From: Callaeas wilsoni
Lineage: Eukaryota > Chordata > Aves > Passeriformes > Callaeidae
Direction: 5' to 3'
Length of the DNA stretch: 64,000 bases
Assembly: GCA_013398955.1 (NCBI GenBank)
Contig: VWPU01017405.1
Location: 62,001-126,000 of the forward strand
Each line of letters begins with the position of its first letter. Positions within the stretch are counted from its first letter, which is position 1. The position numbers and the translations under genes are program-made. Below the pieces are notes generated by a model. It had not been told where the DNA came from. It did not search any database and worked only from the letters and a program-made list of their open reading frames with translations. Positions 23,301-37,300 of the stretch are shown here, one piece after another.

Positions 23301-25533
23301 AAGGAAAAAGAATTTTCTTTCTTTTGTTTTCTTGTAATCCATTTGTTGCTGGAATATATATTTTCTAAATCTTGGAGAAATCTTATAAACTTTATAATGA
23401 GATTGAAAAGTGGATATTTTTGGCTTTTGCTTCCGGTTTGGCACAACAAGAATGGGAATCTATCCTACACAGAGACCCTGAATTTAAGACAAAGGACTAG
23501 TTTGTGTATGCACATACCCACTCCAGTGGAATGCTGTTGCTTCTGAGTCCCAGACCTGGGAACTGAAGTGTAGTATCCCTGGGAAGTGCCTCCCTGGAAT
23601 AGCAGAATGCATTTTGCCTAGACCAGCAAGTACTATTTAACATGTAAATGTAGAAAAGCTCCTCTTGCGTTCCCTCCCCTCAAAAATTAATTTCATATGC
23701 TATGGCAAAAGATTGAAAAAAACATCTGCAAAACATAATTAAAATGCATCTAGTGGAAAAACAGGTTGTGTGTTCAGTGAGTTTAGAGTCCTTGCCTTGT
23801 CCATTTTTTGTATGTATTTATTTTTCACCAGCTTCTAATTGAAGTGTACGTTTCATTTACAGAGAATGGTAACTACAGCAGATCACAAACCTAACACAGG
23901 AAGGGCGTCTCTGTGTCTGCAGTAAATATTTGCTAAAATATTGCACAAGCTTTGCTCAGAGTTGTAGTGAACACATTAGACTGCCATCTGATTTATTAAG
24001 TTTTCTCCTGCTTAATAAGTATCAAAAAAATAAGAGTTCTGACATAGAACATATTGCTGTGCTTAATATAAAAGAGCAGTGCTTACGTGCTCAGTGATAT
24101 CCCGCATGTGCTATGACACACTGCTCTGTGATAGCACACGTGCTCATCTTCTGAGCCTTTAACTTGCGGCCCACCTTAGCCAGGGTCTCCCGTTAATGGT
24201 GTTCATTTGTAACTTGTGTGTAACTGCTTGGATACATTACACACGGGGCTGCATTACAGAGCCCGTGGCTGCTCAGGGGGCTCTCTGAGCGTGGTAATCA
24301 TTTTCAGGCGGTAGGTAGGCTCTGCTTTTCCTTACTATGCATACAAAGCCAAAGTGGGGCAAATAAACTTCCATGTATGTATTAGCTTTCCCCGCTAGTG
24401 GAATTGTAAGTTTAAGGATTTGGTTTTTCTAAAGTGTGTAGCAATCACAACTGTGTATGGACTGTTTTAGGGATGTGTAGATTTTTAATTCTGTCAATAT
24501 TCAGAGAAAGATTTTATGTATATTCAGCCTGGGCTAAATGATCAGATGCTGCTCCTGTTTCCTGGTGGAATGTGTTGCGATGTGTGTGCAAGCAGGGAGG
24601 TTGATGTTATGCATAACCCCTTCTCATAAAACTAAAATTTGCTTCCCACTTACCAGCATGAAGGTTTGTAGAAGTAGGTGACTCGGCTCAGAGTGCTCTG
24701 TCTCTGATAGCTATGCCAAAGGAAGATAATAAGAATAAGGTGATACTTTCTCAATTGTACTTGCTCAGCCTTCAAGGATTTGTTGGCCAGACAGGGGCCA
24801 TCTGAGGCAGAGGCCACTCCTGTTGTCTAAATGCGGGAGTGGGATATGTGCAGACCACTGATGTGCAAGGGATGAACACAAGCTTTTCAATAGGCCAGAA
24901 AATGTTCACAGATGTACTTTTGCTCGATTCATCCAACTCCAATTTAAATGGTTTTGACTATATTAACAAGACCAGAGCTGCAGATCTTGCACAAATCAGT
25001 GTTTCGTCTATGTTATGCATGTCCTGGCTGCTTCATCTACAGAGTCTGGAGTGGAAAAATAAAAGTTCAAGTCATCTGTGTTCACATCATGCTCCTGACT
25101 TTGGAATATGTGAAATTGAAATCACTCTGAGTTGAGTGGCTTGTTAAGGCTTGGAGCAAATGGGCAGACTGACTCTTTCAACATAGAGTTCTGGCTTCTT
25201 TCTGTGCTCTGAAAGGCTGTGCAAATGTGGATTTGCTCTCCTGACAGAAGATCTTTTACTGTTTTTATCTTGTCATCAGTGTTTTTTTATTCTTTGCAGT
25301 GTATGCTATATTATCTTAAAAATTAAAGATAATTTTTTGAAACTTCATTCAAACCAATGTCCTTTACTTCTGTAAGCTGTTTCTGCTTTTGTCTTACCAA
25401 GCAATTATCAGATAATCCTAAGTTCCTTAAACATTCTTCAGCATGTGCGGCCATTGTCTGGAGTTGAGGCTTTTTGGAAACATACACAGCTCGCTTAACA
25501 ACAAGACCACAAGTTCTTCAAACAATTTTACAT

Positions 25534-25560
25534 TGTGTGTGTGTGTGTGTGTGTGCGCGC
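25534..25560. repeat. (TG)n/(CG)n microsatellite
   Basis: About 11 TG units run directly into CG repeats (GTGTGCGCGCG). Alternating purine-pyrimidine DNA like this can adopt Z-form. It is likely polymorphic in length. Confidence 0.95.
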
Positions 25561-28500
25561 GTGCCAACAAGATGAGGCTTTTTCCTGTCCTATCTCTGCG
25601 CAGTAGTAAAAATGTCTCTTTGTCAGTGTTAGCCACAGGACACGTTGGTGGCATTATTGGCCTTTTTTCTTCTGTGTGTCAAAGCCTGTTCATCCCTGCC
25701 CAGGTGCTCTTATGAGTAACAAATGAGAGAGGAGAATTCCATGCTGCAGCTCCATAGGCACATCCTCAGCCACGACAGTTTCTGAACCTTCGATGCAGCC
25801 ACGTCCCTCTGCCCTCCTGTCTATCCAGTGGACTAGCTGGAGCTGGACAAGTTTTAGGTTTGGAAGTGTGGCATAAGACCTGTGTGCAGCCTTGGGAGTT
25901 GAATGCCATCTTCGCAGAACAAGCAAGAGCCCTATCTGACCAGTGGTGTGCAGAAAGAAGAAGGGTTAAAAGGTACATCTCCTTCCCTCAGCAGAAGAGA
26001 CATGACAAGGCACTGCAATTGTGGTGCCTCCATAGACTGAGGTGTTGGCTGCCTGCTCTGGAAACAGAAGGTGCTGAGGGTGGTGAGGGCAAGGACGAAT
26101 GACACACATACCATGATGTGAAGTTTCTGAGGCAGTTAATGCTCTGCCTATGATGTGAGAATTATTCACCTCGTTCTGTCTTCTGTGTATGAAACCAGTG
26201 CCCGTGCAGTGCATCCAGAGCTCAGGGAAGCCTCTGATGTGTAACCTTGTCAGTCTCCTGTACAGCCACCTCTGGTTTTCTGTGTGTGGGGTGTGAAACA
26301 GGAATAGGAGAGCCAAAAGGACTCCATTCATGGTGAGCCCTGGGCTGTGAAGTATGATTTACACCTCTGAGATAACCAGAATGCTCCAGGCTAGGCACTA
26401 GAGAAGGAAGGGGAATGGGGGGAAGGAGGGCATTACAGAGCACCATAAAGAGGACTTAGCCCAGGCAAGGGGCTGTGATGATGTAGGAAATTGAGTTGGA
26501 GAGGCTGTTTGTGGCAGCAAGAGTCAGTTCTACATGCTAATAAGTGCCCTGAACATTAAAAGTTTTAGCATTGCAAGAAGAGAGGGATTCATTAGCTGTT
26601 TTTGGTATTTTTTTTCTCTCTCTCTGCTTACTAGTGTTCTGAATTAATGTCACTCATCTGGTGATCTTACTAAGAACCTTCTTGTTCCTTCTTCCTTGCT
26701 AGTAAGGAACATGCTAAAACCAATTAGATCATGGGTCTTGCTTTAGTTCCCCTACTTTTTGCTATTTCTTGTGGCCCTCTGTAACACATTGCAGCTGATG
26801 TGTGTGGGCTGCTTTTGGGGAGGCGTCCACTTTGAATTTAGTTTGAGCATTTTGAGATACTCTATGAAAGGCTTCACTGAAATGCAGGCATGTTGCAGTT
26901 TCCACTCAGCCTTTGTGAATTAGTACTGCAGCTCTCTCGACTGGTTTGCAAGAAGGTCTACTTCTGATTAAACTCCTGCTGAGAAATATTAGGTCCTTCT
27001 CTAATTTTATTTGCCTGTGTGTATACCCATGTGGCACATGTGTTTTAGTGTATTAGGGTTTGTCTTCCTCTGAAAGCCAAAATTAGGACACATAAGCAGG
27101 ACCAGCTAGAATGGCAGATATTTTGTGCAGCCCTCATACTCATGTAAATCTGGACTAAGTTGATTTGGCTGTGTAAATTCTGGTGTTTGCTGGTATGTGA
27201 GCTACATCTAGAACTGAAGCTTATGTTATAGATATATATTTGACTACTTGCAGCTCTGAACTCCACAACGGAAGCTCTCTGCACCCATGGGGAACCTAAA
27301 ATACGTATTGGGTGACCAAGAGTTCCTGCAGCCTGTAGGCAGCTGTAGACATTGAGCATTCTTTTGCTGTAGTTACTAATGCATGGAAAACTTCATGGTA
27401 GGGACTGCTGTTGCATTTCAGAAAAAATAAAGTATGCCTGAATTAAAGCAAGCCTGGCACTGTACATGTCTCTACCTTGTTCAGTTAGCATGGCAGATGC
27501 TGCAAACTTTTGTCACTTCATTGTGATATACCTGTATAAATAGACAAAAGAGCCTGATATTTACTAAGCAAATACTTTTCTCATCACAGGAACACATAAA
27601 ATGACTTTATGGAATTATTCAAGTACCTCTGGCCTGGATTCAGAGGAGCACACCAGTGTACACTGAAATCTTCTGTCAGTCATGTGTACGAGTGCAGTGG
27701 GACTTGGAGAGCACATGCTTAAACTTAACCACATGCTGCCATGTTTTCCTGGGCAAGCCTGCTTCCTGAGCTTGGAAACTCAGTAAGTGCAGCAATCTGT
27801 ACTACAAACTTAAGCAGCTGAAATAGGCTGATTTTTTTTTCTTTTTTGTGTGGGATGTGTAATAGCAAATCCTTTGCCATGTAAGTAAGCTTAGTAAATT
27901 AACAGAGCTCATACTTCTGGGAATAAGTGAATTCTGGGGGCTTGTTTTGAATCAAATGAATGTGAACCCTGCAAAGACGCTTTTCCTCCATAACAGAATG
28001 ACACAGTTGGAAACTTTCCAGTGTTTTTGGCTATCTAAAAAAAATTGGAAGGCACAGTAAGCCCTGACTGACAACTTCTTGTAGTATAACTGCACACTAC
28101 GTTCAACTTGTTTTATAAATTCTCAGCAACAGAGCCTTCTTTTCAGCCTGGGAATGCTATGTGACCTAGCACACGAAACTGCATTAAATATAGATGACCT
28201 TTGGCAGTGCCCCCTCCCTGCCATATATTTGCTTTCATCCTCCAAGACAAAGGACAACCAAAGGGGTCATAACACAAAGATAAAAGATTCTGCCAATTGA
28301 GGTTACACGGCTGGGTATCCTTGTGTGTACAAGAAAATGCTCAATGTATATTCAATAAACCAAAAGAAAATAGTACTTTCTTCTGGCTCGTTTAGAAGCC
28401 TGTGGTCAGGCCCAATATGCTTGCTGGGGTAGCTGTCCTTGTTTTCTGCCCTGGCAAAGCACTCCTTATCTTATAGTTTCATGCTGATGACATAATTCCT

Positions 28501-29468
28501 ACCTCCGTATGTGAAGAGGACTAAACGTGCATGCAGTTTTGTCGGCATAAGTGTCAAAAGCTTACCGTGATCACTTTGTCCCTTGCCTCAAGTCACTGAG
28601 GTGTCTCGGTGTGGTAACAGAGTCAAACCTGTGTTGAATTCATGGTGTGGCTGCCCAGGCTCGCTGTGAGGGGATAGGACACTGAGGGTTTTATGGACAG
28701 ATACAAATCTGTGCTTTGGAAAGGGCAGCACGAGAAGGGTAATGTGCTCCTGGTCTCCTAACACTGAGCACAGTCTTTGCTTCAGCATAAAATGTAACTG
28801 CTGTGCAGTCCACAGTGAGTTCCACAGTCACTTTTTAGGGGAAGAGGAAAAATAAATCTGTTTGACATAATGCTAAGACTAGGGCTTTTTTTCCTCTTTA
28901 AATAACATAGCTTTAAGTAAAGCTGTATTAGTTTTATTTTCAGCAGAGCATTTTTACCGAAGAAGTCTTTGAAACTTTTTGATGCACAGAATCATTAGAT
29001 AATCACATAAGTGACTTGGTCATGCAGTGTCATGTGGTTTTACTTATATACAGAAGTTCTGACGAAACATTTTCTTTCTCTTCTTTCTTCTCTCTCTGTG
29101 GTATTTGCTGATCCATCCAAACTGCTGTGTATCGAGGGAAGGAGTTAATTGCAGTGGAGTGGTTCTGTCAGAGCCTCGCATGGGTCCTCTCATGTTTGCT
29201 TATCAGTGCTGATCCTGGCAGGCTGGAGGAGAGGGAGTGTAATCTGTCCTCAGCACTGAGCACTATCAGCCTGGCAGGGCTCCTGGCTTCCACAGGAGCT
29301 CTCTAGAAAATGACAGTTCTCATTTTGTGTTCATTTGAAGAAAACTCCCCTGCTGAATGGTGAAGTTTGGTTCCAGTCTTGGAATTGTGAGCAAAATGGG
29401 AACTGTTTTGCCCCTAATTGTCCTCTCAAGTCACTTAAGTATTGAATTTTTTTTAAATTTAATTTTAC

Positions 29469-29556
29469 TTTATTTTATTTTATTTTATTTTATTTTATTT
29501 TATTTTATTTTATTTTATTTTATTTTATTTTATTTTATTTTGTTTTGTTTTGTTTT
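29469..29556. repeat. (TTTTA)n then (TTTTG)3 pentanucleotide microsatellite
   Basis: Roughly 14 uninterrupted TATTT units are followed by three TTTTG units. It is a likely length-polymorphic locus, and assembly length may be unreliable. Confidence 0.97.
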
Positions 29557-30537
29557 AAGGAAAGGAGGGGAAAAAATAAGTGTTTTTCTAACTTCCAACT
29601 GTGTGCTTTGATCCTGCATCCTTCAGTGTGTACATTTGTTTCATTGCTGCAAGATCAGGATGTGAAGGATATTAACCAGCTTTTTTCTCTAGCTTTATAT
29701 TGGTGTCAGCTCAGATGCACAGCTTATCTAAGGAGGATGAAAATAATTTAAATTTGGCACAGAGAGGTTACTCATAGCAACCAACTTTAGGCCCTGAGCA
29801 GAGTGGGCTGGTGATGGGCAAGGCTGCAGCTCTCACCTGTTCTTGTTAGTGGCTCTATAGGATAAACACACTAAATCCAAATTCGCATCTCTAGGTGGGA
29901 CCTAAACTTAAATATATCCCTCCTGGTAGACAGGGAGAGCTTTTTTTTTCATAAATCTTTATTTATATCAATATTTTAATCCTTATTTGTATTTAAAATT
30001 ATGCTTAAAAATTATCTGTATCTGTATCGTGTGATGTACTTTTAGCTGCTTTGTTATACACAGTTATTATACAACTATGTAGAGAGATGTAAATCAATGA
30101 GTTTAATAAAAAAGGCAAACAAGCAATTTTACATTAAAAGAATCTCAGGGAAGACAAGTTTTCCAGCTGTTCATTCTTGAAACTGACTGCAGTCAAAATA
30201 AAATGCTCCCCATCTCCGAAGAGCATATTTGAAGCACTGGTTGAAGCACTGATGCGTTAATTGGAGCATGTTTGGTGTTTTAAGCTTCTCAGCAAGAATT
30301 GTAGTCAGCACGTTGTGCCAGCTCTGAATTACACCACTGTGCCATGCAGAAAACAAATTTCCTTTAGCTGAAGAGAACGATCTGGATAGGATGAATGGGA
30401 GGCATCACACAGGTATTACCCATGGTTTGTGTCTGACTGCACGATTGCACTGGAAGAAAGCATAAATGTCCCAACACTTCTAATCATATTCTCAGCCATT
30501 TTCAAGAGCTGTTTAAACGACAGATTTATCTTTCAGT

Positions 30538-31301
30538 TGTGTGTTTATGTCCTGGCCTGACTTGTGATTAAAATTTTTACACTTTGTAAAGAAGAGGTAT
30601 TTTGACTGGGTGGGACGTTTGCCTCTTTGTGTGTGACCATGGGATTTCACAGTTTTGTGCTTCCACAGTGTCTTGGGGTGATTCTACAACAATACTGTAT
30701 TCCCTATCACCTGCTTGATCTCCAGTGTACCTTTAAATTGAAAAGGGAGAGAGAAGCCGAGGGAACTCTTCAAAGTGCCTAGCTTGACCTTGCAGTTAAA
30801 ACGTTTACGTTCTTTCTACCTGTTAGAAGGGCAAAGAGAAGAGCTTTCTCTCTAGTTTCTTTGGCTCTCCGCTGAGAAGGGACTGTGATCTGCCTCAGCG
30901 GCTTCTGTTCCTTTTTGGACTGCTTTTTGCTTGCTTTTCATCCAAGACCAGCTCCCATCTCTGGACCTGCTCAGCGGGACCCTCCAAGGGGGATCGTCGG
31001 ACCCTGCCTGGCCGGCCCGGCCCAGTGTAGGACTGCAGGTTTTACCTACAGAAAGAACTCTAAAATCCACCAGCCTCCTTTAGGGGATGGGGGAGGGGGT
31101 TTCAATATCCTTTTCTGCCTCGTGTCTGGGGGGGACTCTGTTTGTTAAATAAACAGGTTTTTTCACTTTCATTCGAGAAATTATTTTCCCGAACCCTTGG
31201 GAGAGGGGCTGGCAGGGCCTGCTTGCCTGGCAGGCAGGAGAGAGAGAGAGAGGCCTTTTTTAGGTTGTTTCCTCCTGCATTTGTGTCCAAACCAGCACAC
31301 A
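30538..31301 (+). mobile_element. Solo LTR of an endogenous retrovirus
   Basis: The 764-bp element starts TGTGTG and ends CACACA, a perfect 6-bp terminal inverted repeat, and is flanked on both sides by CAGT (30534-30537 and 31302-31305), a 4-bp target-site duplication. An AATAAA at 31148-31153 sits about 150 bases before the 3' end, as in an LTR R region, within TTGTTAAATAAACAGG. The GGATGGGGGAGGGGGTTTC and CGAGAAATTATTTTCCCGAA stretches resemble LTRs that I recall as common in songbirds. No internal retroviral sequence adjoins it, so it is a solo LTR left by recombination. The family name cannot be given without a repeat library. Confidence 0.75.
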
Positions 31302-34300
31302 CAGTTCTACTGGTTAGTTCTCTTATCTCAGATTCAAATTGCTTCAGGTCCTCTCCTGGAATGAAGAGATCTTGGGAAACAATGGTTATTTGTGCCAGAG
31401 CTGGTTTTGTTGCTGTTTTGGCTTCCCTGGGCTTGTTTAAAGCTCTGTCCTCCGTCCTGCTCCTGCACTGAGCAGCTCGTGGGCAGGAGCGCAGCACTGC
31501 AGCTGCACTGCAGCACTCCGGGCCCTCACTGCCACCTCTGCACCAGGCCAAGTGTGATGAAGCTTGGACTGGCTATTTGGATTATTCAGTCAATTAACTG
31601 TACTTGAGTATGCCGATTTCTTATTGTCACCTGATTACTTGCCAGACTTCGCTGCACACAATGGAGCCGTGTGAAAATCAAGAGGCAATTGAGCCCATTT
31701 AGTTTGCTTTTTTTTGCACTTTGATTTTTTTCCCCACTTTTGATTTAAACTTTCAGAATTTCTATTGGAATGGACAGTGTGACATCGGGAGAGGTTATCT
31801 GTCTCTTACTCTCTTATACTGCATTTAGCAGAAATTTGGATTTTTTTGGCACATTTTTCTGAAATACTTGGTACTTTTCAGAGGGACAATAAGAAGGATT
31901 ATGTGTGCCAGACAGGATGAGGATTTCAAATCCAAAACATTTGTCATTTCAGTTAATGGAGTGTGACTGAGGGAGGAATTTGATCTGTTAGTTTTAGTTT
32001 TGAATCTATCATTTCTGTTGCTGACCATTAGTTTTGCATCAGCATAGACCAAAAACGCCATCCTTTATAAATATGTACTTTATAAATTACTATTAGTAAG
32101 AAAAAATTTTTAGTGGTACATGTCTATTATCATTTTAGTTGGGATCTCCCTATTGCACACACTCACATCTATTACAAATCAGTTTCCTTTTCCTGAAGCC
32201 AACATTGCATTCTCAATTCACACCAGCTGAAGATGTGTCCAGTGTTTTTTATTTTTGCGAGAAATTTCCTTCACTTCCATTGAGTTAACTATTTTGTATA
32301 TGGTTGAGTTCTCTAAACCATATGTGGCCTTTGTGGAAAGAAAAGGAAAACCTTGGATATTGTTTTTTTGATTTACTTCTATTTTTCCACAAATTCCTGC
32401 AAAAACAACTTATTTGCTTATTTACTTATTTTATTTTTAATATGAGTTTCAACTATTCCTTCTTTCCTTCATCCCTAATTCATTTTTCAGTCAGAAAATA
32501 GGACACCTGTCAGCCAACTATGAGCTGAATTTCTATAATTTACAGAAAGACTGGTCATAAAGTGTTTAAAGCTCTGGGGACTTGGGTACCACCCAGTGCA
32601 GAACAGATTAATTTCATGGTGTTTTTCTGCATTTGCACAAATTAAAAATATGAGAATCTGTACTTTGTTTGTTTGAACTTCTTGAGTTAAATTACTTTAA
32701 TTAATTTTGAACTTGGGTTTGGACACTCAGCATTCTCAAAAGTCTCCAGATTCCAAGTTCAATGCCAGTTGGATGTGCAGGCCTCTTTCCCTGCCTGTAT
32801 CCCATTAGTCTCTGATGCAAAAGGATTCATTTCTGTAACCTTTGTTCCTCACCAGTTTTCTCCGCTTGGACATAACCCTTGTCTGCATGTTTCAGACCTA
32901 GCATTCCTGTATTACATGTTGTTGCTGGATGAAATGCTAATCTCAGGGACTTTAAATTTGTGTTCACGCCTACCTCAAAGTGTTTGTGCTGGTGCTTCAT
33001 ATTGGAATTGGTGTTTGAAGAGACAGAACTCTGGCTTCAGGGATCTCTCCTGGTTGTTTGGGGGAAACTGTGCTTTGATTAACAATTCTCAGTGATTCAG
33101 TGATGTAATATAATTCAACCATGCTTAAATTTAGCCAAGCCAGTCCAGAACTTTTGGGATTTTTTGTTTTCTTTAATTCTCTTCTCCCCTTCCTTGTAGT
33201 GAGAGTGGAGAGGAGCACTCGTCCCCTTGGCCCTTGCAGAACATTGCCATGAAAACAATACCTTTCAAACCTGCTGAAACATGGAAAACCCACAAATGGA
33301 AAATTTTTGGGCTGGAAAGAATAGCTGTAACAATAGTTTGGTGACTCAGAACTTATTGAATCACTTCTGCTTCTGGGTTTAGATGTCCCTGGATGGGGTC
33401 AGGCTGCCAATTGATGACTTTGTCTGTAGCAAGTTTTGCCATTTATAAAATGTCTCCTTGCAGTTTCCATAATGTTTTTACATGCAAGAAACTGCTATGA
33501 GTTAAAGCATCTCTTCATTGCTGGCACTATACAGGAATTAACCTGTTCATCATCTTGATGACCGAACTACAGCTTTTTTGGGTTTTCCACAAAATTTTGC
33601 CACTAAGTCAGTGTGGTTTTGTTGGTGGTGTTTTGGGGTTTTTTTCTCCCTAATGATTTTTTTTCTACTTTGAAAAATTTAGATGGGTCTTCTACTCTGC
33701 ACTCAGCAGTTCAGTCAAAACTGCTCAAGTTAGGCACCCTCCGTGGTTAATGAAGTGAAATAGGAGCCTTCCTGAGTGTATTTATATTCACTTAAAAATT
33801 TATTTTAAGGTTGATGTATCAGCTTCTGGTGTATCTCTGCCCACTGACCAGGTAGGCTAACATTTATTTACTTCACTTTATCAACTTGATAGGAAGGAAT
33901 TTTACATATTAAAGATCAAGCACTAGTATGTAACATTTAGAAGAACAGATTATTTTTGTCTAAGATTTCTTCATAGTCATGATTTCTTTATATACTAAAC
34001 TGAACAGATACAGCAATTACTTGTGGAATTAGTCTGGTTTTCTCCTCTGAGATGTGGATCATTGGTTTGTAGGTACTTATTTCCTGAGGGCTGAAAATGC
34101 ATCTTTACTACGGGAGGATAGTTTACTAAATATCTAGTAGCTGTTGCCTAGTTTCATGCCTCTTCATTCCATCATAATTTGACAAACTGCAGAATATCTG
34201 GAACTTATTACCTGTTTTGTTGAAATAGAACTGAGTCAATGGTGTGATCAAGGCCAAAGCAGGTAACAGTCTGAATTGGCTGTTCCTACCTGCTGGCATA

Positions 34301-37300
34301 AATCACTTGAATAGATCAGCCTTGTGATGCTTAGACTAAAGAAAGATAAGTTGGAAGTGACCTACATTTCATAAACATTTCAAAGGCTGTTCTGAAATTG
34401 GGAAGTAATTATTTTGTTCTTGCTGCCTGCCCTTTAAAAAATCACTGCAATTACACTGCTCTCCTTGTATTAATAAAGAGTGCAAAGGTAAAGGCACAGT
34501 AATACCTGGCTGGATTTTGCAGACTCCAGAAATAGACTATTGGCCTTTCCTGCATTTATTCCATAAAGGAAGGCTAATCTACAACAGTGCTTTTTCCAGA
34601 GACGGTGCCTAACTCACATGTACAACTTTTCCATTCTAGAATTAATTAGTTTTGGTTGAGTAACTCATCAACATTAAGTAACAATAAGAATCATATTTCC
34701 AGGAACACTTTCCTTGTTACAGAAAATTGGAATCAACTGTGGAAGTGTGGTTACTGAATCTAGTTATTTTTTACGGAATATTTTTTCTAAAGACAGGGCT
34801 TCCTCTTGTAATACGAAGTTTTTTAAATACAGCTGATTGGGTGACTGGATTGTAGTTGTAAAATTTTAGACTTCTTTGAATGTAAAGTTTCATTGCCCTC
34901 TGATTTTAATAGAAAGATTTACAGATTCTGCAAACCTTCCCAATATGAGGAGCAGTTCTGCTAACAGAGAAAATTTTAAGAAAACTCTTCTGTGGAATCT
35001 TTTAAGAACAGATTAGATAAGTGTTGGCTCTGGGTGGAGCTCTGAAAATCCTTCCAGTTTCACACTTACTGTGAGCCATGCAATCTGTTTAGTCCATTTG
35101 TGTTACACAGGACTGCAGCTGGTTTCAGTTACAAAAGTTTTGTTTACCCTGACTGGGCTTCAATCTTCAATTTAGGGGCAGATTCTGCCACTGAAGAACC
35201 ATATACAGCGCCCCTCTTCCTAAAAATCAGCCTGGACTTACTTTTTCATCATCTGAACATCTGGCTAGTGTCTACCACCTGTTTATATTCCTTCTGTACC
35301 AGAGAGAAATTTCACCCCTTCTCCTTTTGTGCTTATTTTCTCTTCACTCTCTGTGCCAGAGGATGCACCTTCTGCTGGTTTTTACCTACCTGAAGGCTGC
35401 TTGCCTCAATCTCCTCCTTTCCTCGGTTATTGCTGAGCTGCTTCCGAGGAGGATGCAAGGATGTATGTCTTGAGGTCTGAATTTTGGGGTGTTTGATCAC
35501 TCTTGGGTAAATGTTTCCTGCATATTCTCCCTTTTTGGTCTCTCTTGAGAATCTTCTGCTGCACTTCTGTTTTGATTTCACACTCTGTCCATTTACAGTC
35601 AGGCAAGATTCCAGTAAAATAAATGGATTCCCCCGACGCACTGTGGGACTTGTTTCTTTTGAATGGTGTCATGTTCTTTGTGACTTGTTTTTTCATTATT
35701 TAGAAAAGAAGGGAGAAAGGTGAAGACCTTAGGCTTTTACATTTCTCAGTTGTCTCCTTGTCTTTCATTTTAACTTTTACTTCTTGTCTTTCATCATTAT
35801 ACCACCCAAATGTGCTTAGGTCAAAACAAAGTTCTTCACCCTTTCAGCGTTTTACATTCAGGCTTTATGCAGAATCCACAGTTCAGCACATCACCCTCAT
35901 GGCAAGGGAACGCAGATATTGAGGAACAAAAGAGCCTAATAATTTTTTTTGTTTTGTTTTGTTTTGGGTTTTTTTTCCTGCTTTGACTGTCTAATGTTGG
36001 TCATTTACTTACCAGTAGAATATACAAGATGGGAAGCTTATTGACCCATTGAGGCCTGCCCTTATTAACCCAGAAAAAATCTAATTAACCAATCCATCAC
36101 CACTGTGAACTAACAAGTTCAATTGGTGGCTGCAGCTTCTGGTTTCTTCCACGAGCACAGATCCAAGTCTCCTTTGAACTGACCAGTGTTTACTTTCCTT
36201 GCTGAGTGTGTTCATTTGCTGCTTAACTCAACTGTGTGATGGGTGGATAAATTCTGTCTGATCTATGCTACAGTCTCATGTTTAACTTCGTGCCTTCTTC
36301 TTTTTGGCACCAACTTAATTAAAAGAGCTTAGTGATTTCAACTTGTCAGCTTCCTTCAACGCACATGTACCATGTCGTTTCCACAGTCAGAGAAGCAATG
36401 TTCATTTCTTGAGCTGACTTTGGTATATGCAGATATAAAACTTCACCACAGAGTTACCCTTAGTTGACCACACTTGTGAGTTCACTTTCAGCCTGGCAAC
36501 TGGGAGCAGGCACAGTGGCAAGCAGCACAGAAAAAGAGCACAGTGACTTTATAGCAGCTCTTGTCTCGGGCTCTCAGTGCTAATCCAGTCAAATCAGGCT
36601 TGAACATTCACATTTCTGTCTGAGACAGTCACCTATGTTGTGCTCAGCCCATCAGCCATAGTTCCAGGGAAGCTGCAGTTGAAAAAACTCTGTAATTTTT
36701 CGTGGTTTTCTCCTGTTCGTTCCACAATGCCCAACACCTTCCTTATTTACAGAGCCTAAAGGAACTGTGTTTACTGGGGGAGCTTTCCACTGACACGGTA
36801 AACTAGAGAGCGTTAAACCCCAAGGAATGGTAGACAGCAGAGAGAAGGGTTGTGTAGCTTTAACTTTTAAAGCTCTGCCTGGTGTGACAGTTTTTTCAGG
36901 AGAACAGGAATGCCACTTGCCCTAATTGGGGGTTGATGTGACGAGAGCAGGTCCCGTTGTTCTGAGCGGCTGTGTGCAGGCACTGTGGAGCTCAGCCTGC
37001 GCTTGGGCTGGAGTCGAGGGAATCTTGTTGGGCACAGAGAAGAAATCATAATTAATGAAAAAAAAGAAAGAAGGCAAGAAAGAAACAGTAAATGTAGACC
37101 AGCAGTTTTCCTGGGCACCGTAGGTTTCCAATACTGCCTAAGAACAGTCACACCTTATCTGTTCTCACATCTGGGCCAAACCTTTAGTTCATGTGGAAAG
37201 GGTACAGCTGCACGATGCCAAAGCAGCAAGTGAGGATCCAACTCCCCAATTTTCCTTTTGCTGGTTACTGTGCGTTGCATGTCGTGTATTCCAGGCAATG

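Larger units (their letters stand above)
23301..30537. other. Intergenic desert, proximal part
   Basis: No coding gene is recognised. Simple repeats occur at 25534-25560 and 29469-29556. The rest is unique-looking, AT-rich sequence with short unrelated ORFs on both strands. Part of it may be distal 3' UTR of the KCNE-like gene. Confidence 0.6.

Noticed and set aside
31102..31551. 149-codon minus-strand ORF
   Set aside because: It overlaps the 3' end of the solo LTR in antisense and has no retroviral or cellular similarity that I can see.
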